Below, piece after piece: positions 1-6,633 of a stretch of 12,128 nucleotides of DNA; position 1 is the first letter of the stretch; each line of letters begins with the position of its first letter. Source of the DNA: Desulfuromusa sp. Its GTDB lineage: Bacteria > Desulfobacterota > Desulfuromonadia > Desulfuromonadales > Geopsychrobacteraceae. The stretch covers positions 1-12,128 of the forward strand of contig JAOZLQ010000060.1 in assembly GCA_029934755.1 (NCBI GenBank), in the 5' to 3' direction. The position numbers and the translations under genes were made by a program. The notes beneath the pieces are model-generated. The model worked only from the letters and a program-made list of their open reading frames with translations. It had not been told where the DNA came from and made no database searches.

Positions 1-1187
1 AAATTGCCGAACTGGCTGCCAATATCGACCCTGGAAACGCGGAAGTGATCAATGCTGCGGGATTGATTGTAACCCCAGGACTGGTTGACATGCATACCCA
101 TTTGCGTGATCCGGGCTATGAGTATAAAGAGGATATTATCAGCGGAACCCGTGCAGCTGCAGCCGGTGGTGTTACTTCGGTCGCCTGTATGCCGAACACC
201 AGCCCGGTGAACGATAACCTAGCAATCACTAAATACATCATCAGTAAAGCGCAGGAGCAGGGGAGTGCCAACGTTTTTCCAATCGGTTCCATCACCAAAG
301 GTATGAATGGTGAGCTCCTGACCGAGATGGGCGAGCTAAAAGAGGGCGGCTGCGTCGGTTTTTCTGATGATGGACTGCCTGTCAAGAACGGTGAGATGAT
401 GCGTCGCGGGCTGGAATACGCTAATACTTTCGGCGTACCGATCTTTACCCATGCTGAGGATGTCAGTCTGGTTGCCGGTGGCAGCATGAACGAGGGCCCG
501 ATTGCAACCGAGTTGGGACTGAAGGGTATTCCCTGGGTTGCAGAAGATGCTGTTACGGCCAGAGATATCATGCTGGCTGAACTGACCGGCGCGCACCTGC
601 ATGTTTGCCATGTTTCCACTAAGGGGAGTGTCGAACTGGTGCGTCATGCCAAAGCACGCGGCGTGCGCGTCACCTGTGAAGCAACCCCGCACCATTTTAT
701 GCTGACTGATGAAGCGGTGCGCGGTTATGATGCCAATTTCAAGATGAATCCACCGCTACGAACACAGGAGGATGTCGACGCTGTTCGCACCGGACTAGCT
801 GATGGAACCATTGATGCTATAGCCACCGATCATGCTCCCCACCACATCGATGAAAAGAATGTCGAGTTTGCCATCGCCCTGAATGGCGTCGTCGGACTTG
901 AGACTCTGCTGCCACTGACCCTTAATCTGGTTGCAGAAAAGGTTCTTGACCTGTCTCTAGCTATTGCATTGCTGACTTGTCAACCGGCAAAAATTCTTGG
1001 TATTGATCGCGGTACTCTTGCGACAGGAGTTGTCGCAGATATTACCCTGATCAATCCAAATAAGAAATGGATCGTAGAAGCCAATAAGCTGCACTCCAAA
1101 AGCAAGAATACCGCTTTTGCCGGTCAAACGGTGCGAGGCTATGCTGTCCGGACAATTCTGGCAGGAAAGACAGTTTTTGAAAGATAA
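1..1187 (+). CDS. pyrC: Dihydroorotase, type I (partial, 5' end outside window)
   Basis: Zinc-dependent amidohydrolase that interconverts carbamoyl-aspartate and dihydroorotate, the third step of de novo pyrimidine synthesis in the cytoplasm. The frame is open from the first bases and reads IAELAANIDPGNAEV before VINAAGL, so the GTG at 45 is an internal valine. About 30 N-terminal residues are probably missing, since type I enzymes are about 420-430 aa. Visible metal and active-site motifs are DMHTHLRDPG (first HxH pair plus substrate arginine), FTHAED, HVCHVST and TDHAPHH (catalytic aspartate). These fit the type I family rather than the shorter E. coli-type enzyme. The gene ends with TAA at 1185-1187. 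It lies upstream of carA and carB in the same direction, so it belongs to a pyr operon, probably with pyrB upstream of the window. Sampled stretches look richer in G+C than carA/carB. Confidence 0.96.
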   Translation, partial: IAELAANIDPGNAEVINAAGLIVTPGLVDMHTHLRDPGYEYKEDIISGTRAAAAGGVTSVACMPNTSPVNDNLAITKYIISKAQEQGSANVFPIGSITKGMNGELLTEMGELKEGGCVGFSDDGLPVKNGEMMRRGLEYANTFGVPIFTHAEDVSLVAGGSMNEGPIATELGLKGIPWVAEDAVTARDIMLAELTGAHLHVCHVSTKGSVELVRHAKARGVRVTCEATPHHFMLTDEAVRGYDANFKMNPPLRTQEDVDAVRTGLADGTIDAIATDHAPHHIDEKNVEFAIALNGVVGLETLLPLTLNLVAEKVLDLSLAIALLTCQPAKILGIDRGTLATGVVADITLINPNKKWIVEANKLHSKSKNTAFAGQTVRGYAVRTILAGKTVFER

Positions 1188-1198
1188 TGTTTTTTCTG

Positions 1199-1299
1199 AT
1201 CCTTCTCCCTAATGGAGAAGGTGACCGAAGGCCGGATGAGGGGAAAGCCGTAGTCACTACCCCCTTACCTTAGCCCTCTCCCTCAGGGAAAGGGGATTT
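1199..1299. repeat. REP/BIME-like pair of inverted palindromic repeats
   Basis: Two imperfect copies of a hairpin-forming repeat face each other in the pyrC-carA gap. Copy A (1201-1243) holds a perfect 8-bp stem CCTTCTCC/GGAGAAGG with loop CTAAT (1201-1221) and ends in TGAGGGG. Copy B (about 1261-1295) is on the opposite strand. Its stem is CCCTCTCCC (1274-1282) against GGGAAAGGG (1286-1294), with one mismatch. Read on the - strand, it ends in TAAGGGG. The outer GGGG/CCCC arms could pair across the 16-nt spacer into one large structure. The CCCTCTCCC...GGGAGAGGG...GAGGGG pattern resembles intergenic palindromic repeats known from many proteobacterial genomes. There is no T-tract, so it is not a classical terminator, though it may affect RNA stability or partly end transcription. 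Confidence 0.65.
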
Positions 1300-1377
1300 A
1301 TAAAAACAGGGTATTGTTTAAATATTAGTGCAGTTCATACTAAAACTTAATGTAACTAATTAACTATTGAGGTTTCA

Positions 1378-2523
1378 ATGAAAGCAGTTTTAGCACTTGC
1401 CGATGGCAAGTATTTTGTAGGAAAAGCACTGGGTGCTGTTGGTGAGGTAAGCGGAGAAGTTGTCTTCAATACCAGTATGACTGGTTATCAGGAGATTTTG
1501 ACCGACCCTTCTTATCATGGTGAAATTGTCACCATGACTTACCCTCAGATCGGAAATTACGGAATCAATCCGGAAGATGTTGAGTCAAGTCGACCTTTTC
1601 TCTCTGGCTTCGTAGTGAAAGAATCGTGCCCGTTCCCCAGTAATTTTCGTTCAAAGATGAGTCTTGATGCTTACCTGAAAGAGAATAACATTATCAGTAT
1701 CGAAGGTATCGATACCCGAGCACTGGTTCGGCATATTCGCACTGTCGGTGCCCAGACTGGAATTATTTCTTCAACCGATATCGATCCCGATAGTCTGATT
1801 GAAAAGGCACGCAAAGCCCCTTCTATTGTCGGGCGTGACTTAGTGAAGGAAGTCACCTGCGATGAACCATATCAGCCAATTGAAGGGCTTTGGACATTAG
1901 GGACAGGTTATGCTGATTGTCGTCATATTAAATCGACCTACAAAGTCATTGCTTATGATTTTGGAATAAAACTCAATATATTGCGAAATCTTGCAACTCT
2001 TGGTTGTGACGTAACTGTCGTGCCTGCAGCAACTTCAGCTGAAGATGTTCTGAAGATGAATCCTGACGGTGTCTTTTTGAGTAATGGACCGGGTGATCCA
2101 GAGCCATTGCATTATGCACAAGAAAATATTCGTGATTTACTTGGCAAAGTTCCTATTTTTGGTATTTGCCTGGGTCATCAGCTACTTTCCATTGCCTCAG
2201 GTGGTCATACTTATAAACTCAAGTTTGGCCATCGGGGTGGTAATCAACCCGTATTGGATTATCAACGGCAGCGGGTTGAAATTACCGCACAAAACCATGG
2301 ATTTGCCGTAGATGAGAAGAGTTTAGAGGGTAAAGTAAAAGTCACCCATATTAATTTGAATGACAATACTGTTGAGGGAATTCAGCACCTGTTGAAACCA
2401 GCTTTTTCGGTTCAATATCACCCTGAGGCATCCCCTGGTCCTCATGATTCTCTATACTTGTTTGAACGTTTTATTAAAATGATGGAAGATCATAAAAGAG
2501 GGGTCGAGTATGCCCAAGCGTAA
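1378..2523 (+). CDS. carA: Carbamoyl-phosphate synthase small (glutaminase) subunit
   Basis: Hydrolyses glutamine and channels the ammonia to CarB to make carbamoyl phosphate for pyrimidine and arginine synthesis. The 381-aa protein matches the usual length. The N-terminal CPSase small-chain domain spans about residues 1-150 (NTSMTGYQEILTDPSYHGE). A class I glutamine amidotransferase domain covers about 188-370. It carries LSNGPGDPEP, the nucleophile Cys264 in FGICLGHQ, and the His348/Glu350 pair in QYHPEAS, so the triad is complete. The ATG at 1378 follows GAGG at 1369-1372 with suitable spacing. The 190-nt gap after pyrC is filled mostly by the palindromic repeat element, which leaves room for a promoter of its own, but no convincing one was found. 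The 3' end overlaps carB by 14 nt, implying translational coupling and equal production of both subunits. Confidence 0.98.
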   Translation: MKAVLALADGKYFVGKALGAVGEVSGEVVFNTSMTGYQEILTDPSYHGEIVTMTYPQIGNYGINPEDVESSRPFLSGFVVKESCPFPSNFRSKMSLDAYLKENNIISIEGIDTRALVRHIRTVGAQTGIISSTDIDPDSLIEKARKAPSIVGRDLVKEVTCDEPYQPIEGLWTLGTGYADCRHIKSTYKVIAYDFGIKLNILRNLATLGCDVTVVPAATSAEDVLKMNPDGVFLSNGPGDPEPLHYAQENIRDLLGKVPIFGICLGHQLLSIASGGHTYKLKFGHRGGNQPVLDYQRQRVEITAQNHGFAVDEKSLEGKVKVTHINLNDNTVEGIQHLLKPAFSVQYHPEASPGPHDSLYLFERFIKMMEDHKRGVEYAQA

Positions 2524-5500
2524 TGACATAAAAAAGATTTTAATTATCGGTGCCGGTCCCATCGTTATCGGTCAGGCTTGCGAGTTTGATTATTCAGGAA
2601 CCCAGGCCTGTAAAGCATTAAAAGAAGAAGGTTACGAGATTGTCCTGCTCAATTCCAACCCGGCGACGATCATGACTGATCCTGATTTTGCCGATCGAAC
2701 CTACATTGAACCAGTCACTCCTGAAGTATTGACCCAAATTATCATAAAAGAGCGTCCAGATGCGTTGTTGCCAACTTTAGGTGGCCAGACTGCATTGAAT
2801 ACTGCGGTTTCCGTCGCTGAATCAGGAGTTCTGGAGAAATATAATGTTGAATTGATTGGTGCAAAACTTGGCCCAATTAAAAAAGCAGAAGACCGAACAC
2901 TGTTTAAACAAGCCATGAAGAAAATCAATATTGCGGTTCCCCACTCAGGATTGGCGCACAATTTCAAAGAAGCGATGGAAATCATCGAGGATATTGGTTT
3001 TCCAGCGATTATTCGTCCATCTTTTACCCTAGGGGGAACGGGTGGTGGAATTGCCTATAATCGCGAAGACTATAATCGCATGGCAATTGCCGGAATCGAT
3101 GCCTCTCCAACCAGTGAAATCTTGATTGAAGAATCAATTATCGGCTGGAAAGAATATGAACTGGAAGTGATGCGTGATAGTGCAGACAATGTTGTCATCA
3201 TCTGTTCCATTGAAAATTTTGATGCCATGGGTGTTCACACAGGTGATTCTGTCACTGTCGCTCCAGCCCAGACATTGACCGATAAGGAGTATCAGATTTT
3301 ACGTGATGCTTCGATGAAAATTATCAGGGAGATTGGCGTTGAAACTGGTGGTTCTAATATCCAGTTTGGTATTAACCCGAAAGATGGTCGGCTAGTCGTT
3401 ATTGAAATGAATCCCCGAGTTTCTCGATCTTCCGCTCTGGCCTCCAAGGCAACCGGATTTCCGATTGCTAAAATAGCAGCAAAATTATCGGTCGGTTATC
3501 GCCTTGACGAGATTCATAACGACATAACTCGTGAGACCCTAGCTTCTTTTGAACCCACAATTGACTATGTTGTCACCAAAGTTCCTCGCTTTACCTTTGA
3601 AAAGTTTCCCCAATCTGATGCGACCTTGACGACCCAGATGAAATCGGTTGGGGAGGCGATGGCTATTGGTCGCACCTTTAAAGAAAGTTTGCAGAAAGCG
3701 CTCCGTTCTCTGGAAATCGACTCATACGGTTTTGAAAGCCGAATCTTCAAAAAGCCAGCTGATTACGTACGCACATTAACCACTCGTGAACATGATGACC
3801 TCGTTTCTCAACTCCAAGTTCCAAGTTGGGAGCGGATGTGGTATCTGGCTGATGCGATTCGGGCAGGATTCAGTATTGATAAAATCCATCAGTTGAGTGG
3901 GATAGACCCATGGTTTTTGTCAAATATCGCCCAGATAGTTGAAATGGAATCAGTTCTGCTCACCCATAAAGATCAACTGAATAGCGATGATCAGGATTTT
4001 ATCGATTTACTGCGTGAAGCGAAGCAATATGGGTTTTCTGATCGGAGACTGGCTTTTCTTTGGGGGATAACCGAAGAAGATATCCGGGACATGCGTCATA
4101 AACTTGCGGTGCTCCCTGTTTATAAGCGGGTTGATACCTGTGGTGCTGAGTTTGAAGCATTTACCCCTTACCTTTATTCCACTTATGAATCTGAATGTGA
4201 GGCTGATCCCACCGACAAGCGTAAAATTATTATCCTTGGAGGCGGGCCAAATCGGATCGGACAGGGAATCGAATTTGACTATTGCTGTGTCCACGGGGCC
4301 TTCTCTCTGTCTGATGCTGGCTTTGAAACTATTATGGTAAATTGCAATCCAGAGACAGTATCTACTGACTACGATACCTCCGATCGACTTTATTTTGAGC
4401 CACTCACTCTGGAAGATGTTTTGGCAATTGTCGAAATAGAAAAACCAGAAGGAGTGATCGTTCAATATGGAGGTCAGACCCCTTTAAAACTGGCAATGGC
4501 ATTAGAAAAATATGGGGTGCCTATTATTGGAACATCCCCCGATGCTATAGACAGGGCGGAGGATCGGGAACGCTTTCAAGCATTACTCAATAAATTGAAC
4601 CTCCTCCAACCGCAAAACGGAATTGCCCGTGCATATGATGACGCTGAAGTGATTGCTGAACGAATCGGTTACCCTGTGGTTGTCAGACCCTCTTATGTCT
4701 TGGGCGGTCGCGCGATGGAAATTGTTTACGGTGTTGAACGACTGCGTGATTACATGAAATATGCTGTTGATGCATCACCAGAACATCCAGTATTGGTCGA
4801 TAAATTTTTACAAAATGCAATTGAGGTTGATGTCGACGCCTTGTCAGACGGAAGTGAAGTTGTTATTGGCGGGATTATGCAGCATATAGAGGAAGCAGGA
4901 ATTCACTCGGGTGATTCGGCCTGTACTTTGCCGCCATTTTCCTTGCCGGATGAAATAATTGCTGAAATCAAACGGCAAACCATTGAACTTGCGCTGGAAT
5001 TAAAAGTCATCGGTTTAATGAACATTCAGTTTGCAGTCAAAGATAGTGATATCTATTTACTCGAAGTTAATCCACGAGCCAGCCGCACAGTTCCTTTTGT
5101 TTCCAAAGCAACCGGACGTCCCTTGGCGCAGATCGCTGCAAAAGTAATGGCGGGTCTAAGTTTGGCAGAAGTGGACGGTTCCGGGGATATTATTCCCGAC
5201 TATATTTCGGTCAAAGAAGCCGTTTTCCCGTTTGTTAAATTTCCCGGTGTTGATACCTTGCTTGGCCCAGAGATGAAATCGACCGGTGAAGTCATGGGAA
5301 TCGATTATGATTTTGGTAATGCTTATGCTAAATCACAGCTGGGAGCAGGAGTCAAACTGCCACGAAGTGGAAAGATTTTCATCAGTGTTAAAGACTCTGA
5401 TAAAGTAAAAATTCTTGACCCGGTAAAGAAGCTCATTACTGCCGGTTTTTCTATCGTTGCCACTAGCGGAACAGCAAAATATCTGAACCAGCAGGGAATT

Positions 5501-5767
5501 GCAGCAGCACCTATCAATAAGGTAAAAGAAGGTCGTCCACATTGTGTTGATGCAATTAAGAGCGGTGAAATCTGCCTTGTTTTTAATACGACTATGGGAG
5601 CGCAATCTGTTGCCGATTCGTATTCTATCCGGCGTTCAGTTATCATCTATGAAATTGCCTATTTCACCACGATGGAAGGAATTAAGGCTGGAACTGATGG
5701 CATTCTGGCAATGCTTCGAGAAAATCTTGACGTTAAGCCGCTACAGGAGTATTATCCCTCCAATTAA
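2510..5767 (+). CDS. carB: Carbamoyl-phosphate synthase large subunit
   Basis: Makes carbamoyl phosphate from bicarbonate, ammonia supplied by CarA, and two ATP. The 1085 aa are close to the E. coli length (1073). Two homologous ATP-grasp halves are visible. The first begins with KILIIGAGPIVIGQACEFDYSG and ends around residue 400. The second begins with IIILGGGPNRIGQGIEFDY near residue 575. Each carries the expected EVNPR/EMNPR metal-binding segment. The C-terminal MGS-like regulatory domain (about 950-1070) keeps TSGT (Thr985, Thr988), INKVKEGRPH and NTT. These align with the UMP/IMP pocket of the E. coli enzyme, so UMP inhibition is likely (inference). The ATG at 2510 lies inside the end of carA and is preceded by GAGGGG at 2498-2503. 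The last codons also contain a strong promoter-like sequence for greA. Confidence 0.98.
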   Translation: MPKRNDIKKILIIGAGPIVIGQACEFDYSGTQACKALKEEGYEIVLLNSNPATIMTDPDFADRTYIEPVTPEVLTQIIIKERPDALLPTLGGQTALNTAVSVAESGVLEKYNVELIGAKLGPIKKAEDRTLFKQAMKKINIAVPHSGLAHNFKEAMEIIEDIGFPAIIRPSFTLGGTGGGIAYNREDYNRMAIAGIDASPTSEILIEESIIGWKEYELEVMRDSADNVVIICSIENFDAMGVHTGDSVTVAPAQTLTDKEYQILRDASMKIIREIGVETGGSNIQFGINPKDGRLVVIEMNPRVSRSSALASKATGFPIAKIAAKLSVGYRLDEIHNDITRETLASFEPTIDYVVTKVPRFTFEKFPQSDATLTTQMKSVGEAMAIGRTFKESLQKALRSLEIDSYGFESRIFKKPADYVRTLTTREHDDLVSQLQVPSWERMWYLADAIRAGFSIDKIHQLSGIDPWFLSNIAQIVEMESVLLTHKDQLNSDDQDFIDLLREAKQYGFSDRRLAFLWGITEEDIRDMRHKLAVLPVYKRVDTCGAEFEAFTPYLYSTYESECEADPTDKRKIIILGGGPNRIGQGIEFDYCCVHGAFSLSDAGFETIMVNCNPETVSTDYDTSDRLYFEPLTLEDVLAIVEIEKPEGVIVQYGGQTPLKLAMALEKYGVPIIGTSPDAIDRAEDRERFQALLNKLNLLQPQNGIARAYDDAEVIAERIGYPVVVRPSYVLGGRAMEIVYGVERLRDYMKYAVDASPEHPVLVDKFLQNAIEVDVDALSDGSEVVIGGIMQHIEEAGIHSGDSACTLPPFSLPDEIIAEIKRQTIELALELKVIGLMNIQFAVKDSDIYLLEVNPRASRTVPFVSKATGRPLAQIAAKVMAGLSLAEVDGSGDIIPDYISVKEAVFPFVKFPGVDTLLGPEMKSTGEVMGIDYDFGNAYAKSQLGAGVKLPRSGKIFISVKDSDKVKILDPVKKLITAGFSIVATSGTAKYLNQQGIAAAPINKVKEGRPHCVDAIKSGEICLVFNTTMGAQSVADSYSIRRSVIIYEIAYFTTMEGIKAGTDGILAMLRENLDVKPLQEYYPSN
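5727..5755 (+). promoter_or_regulatory. Sigma70-like promoter inside the 3' end of carB, probably for greA
   Basis: TTGACG at 5727-5732 (5/6 match to the -35 consensus) is followed after exactly 17 nt by TATTAT at 5750-5755 (5/6 match to the -10 consensus). A start site near 5762-5763 would give a greA leader of about 79 nt that contains the whole terminator hairpin at 5793-5825. It overlaps coding sequence, so the match could be coincidental. It is nonetheless the best promoter-like sequence noticed in the window, and it lies exactly where greA needs one. Confidence 0.5.
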
Positions 5768-5792
5768 TGGCAGTCAAAATATAGTAATAACC

Positions 5793-5825
5793 CAGTGGGC
5801 GGTTTTTCCGCCCACTGTTTTTTTT
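5793..5825 (+). terminator. Rho-independent terminator / attenuator in the greA leader
   Basis: A perfect 10-bp stem pairs CAGTGGGCGG (5793-5802) with CCGCCCACTG (5808-5817). The loop is TTTTT and eight T residues follow (5818-5825). It ends carB transcription, but it lies only about 30 nt downstream of the promoter-like sequence at 5727-5755. Its T-tract runs directly into the greA Shine-Dalgarno sequence (GAGGAG at 5826-5831), leaving no room for a promoter between terminator and gene. Transcripts for greA must therefore read through it. Confidence 0.93.
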
Positions 5826-5840
5826 GAGGAGTAATCAGGT

Positions 5841-6317
5841 ATGGATGAGTCAGTTCCGATGACAACCGAGGGACATCAGCGGTTACAGGATGAGTTGAAA
5901 CAGTTGGTTCGCTTTGAACGCCCTAAAGTTGTACAGGCTATTGCTGAAGCACGTAGCCATGGCGATCTTTCGGAAAATGCGGAATATGATGCTGCAAAGG
6001 ATCGACAAGGCTTTGTCGAAGGTCGTATCAAAGAACTGAACCACAAAATTGCTTTAGCACAAGTTATTGACCCAAAGACCATAAAAACTGACAAGATTGT
6101 CTTCGGCGCTAAAGTTACCTTGATTGATATAGATACCGATAAAGAAGTCACCTACCAGATAGTTGGGGTCGATGAAGCTGATATCAAAGTTGGGAAAATT
6201 TCTATAAGCTCTCCTGTCGGCAGATCTCTAGTCGGACACAAAATTGATGAAGAAGTGAATATTAATGTCCCAGCGGGCGTCAAAGTTTATGAAGTGACAA
6301 ATATTGAATACAGCTGA
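5841..6317 (+). CDS. greA: Transcription elongation factor GreA
   Basis: Binds the secondary channel of RNA polymerase and stimulates cleavage of the 3' RNA end in backtracked complexes. The 158 aa equal the E. coli GreA length. The N-terminal coiled-coil domain spans about residues 1-75, with the tip signature GDLSENAEYDAAKD. Its acidic residues Asp42 and Glu45 are those that coordinate the catalytic magnesium in the family. The C-terminal FKBP-like domain spans about 80-158 and ends with SSPVGRSLVGHK and a VTNIEYS tail. The ATG at 5841 is preceded by GAGGAG at 5826-5831. Met7 is a second in-frame ATG but has a worse ribosome-binding context. The gene follows carB with a terminator inside its leader, which suggests regulation by attenuation, possibly autoregulatory as described for E. 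coli greA. Confidence 0.97.
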   Translation: MDESVPMTTEGHQRLQDELKQLVRFERPKVVQAIAEARSHGDLSENAEYDAAKDRQGFVEGRIKELNHKIALAQVIDPKTIKTDKIVFGAKVTLIDIDTDKEVTYQIVGVDEADIKVGKISISSPVGRSLVGHKIDEEVNINVPAGVKVYEVTNIEYS

Positions 6318-6366
6318 TAATTTCGAAAATAAATGTTCTATGCAGTTGCATTGCAAAAGGTATTCT

Positions 6367-6405
6367 GGGAAAATCTTTAAGATTCTACTGTAATTTCCCT
6401 TTTTT
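6367..6405 (+). terminator. Weak terminator-like structure after greA
   Basis: GGGAAA (6367-6372) can pair with TTTCCC (6394-6399), which is followed by six T residues (6400-6405). The enclosed loop holds a small AT-rich inverted repeat, AATC-TTTAA-GATT (6372-6384). The stem has only three G-C pairs and a long loop, so partial termination at most is expected. It lies just upstream of the GGAGG site of the next gene, as the stronger terminator does for greA. Confidence 0.3.
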
Positions 6406-6417
6406 CTGGAGGTAATA

Positions 6418-6621
6418 ATGGCTCCGAAAATCACCAAAGATATGACCTTTTATCAAATTTTACAAATGAGCCCCTCGGTTTCTAAAGTTCTTGGTAAATA
6501 TAATCTGGATTGCGGAGAATGTCTCGGAGCAACAACCGAATCTCTGGCTCAAGGAGCCAGAGCTCACGGACTTGATGTTGAAGAAATCCTTGTTGAATTG
6601 AACAATATCTTCGAAGAGTGA
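6418..6621 (+). CDS. DUF1858 small redox-disulfide protein
   Basis: A 67-aa protein matching the DUF1858 / hybrid-cluster-protein-associated redox-disulfide family. It begins with ITKDMTFYQIL, followed by a helix and a central Cys32-Gly-Glu-Cys35 pair (DCGECLGA), then ESLAQGARAHGLDVEEILVELN. The family is common in anaerobes and is found alone or fused to other redox domains. The CxxC pair is thought to be a redox-active disulfide or a metal ligand, but the biochemical role is not established. The ATG at 6418 has a good ribosome-binding site, GGAGG at 6408-6412. The stop is 12 nt before recG, so the two are probably co-transcribed, although no functional link to RecG is known to me. No signal peptide is seen, so it should be cytoplasmic. 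Confidence 0.88.
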   Translation: MAPKITKDMTFYQILQMSPSVSKVLGKYNLDCGECLGATTESLAQGARAHGLDVEEILVELNNIFEE

Positions 6622-6633
6622 GCCTGAAGTATA

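Noticed and set aside
45..1187. Dihydroorotase starting at the GTG at position 45
   Set aside because: The frame is open and clearly dihydroorotase-like back to the window edge, so this GTG is an internal valine codon.
1201..1221. Intrinsic terminator after pyrC
   Set aside because: The hairpin is good but is not followed by T residues. It is better explained as part of the repeat pair.
1314..1341. Promoter for carA (TTGTTT, 16 nt, CATACT)
   Set aside because: Only 3/6 and 4/6 matches to consensus in an AT-rich stretch where such matches are expected by chance.
4007..4465. Long antisense open frames inside carB, greA and recG
   Set aside because: They overlap strongly conserved genes, show no recognisable domains or ribosome-binding sites, and read as shadows of the coding strand.
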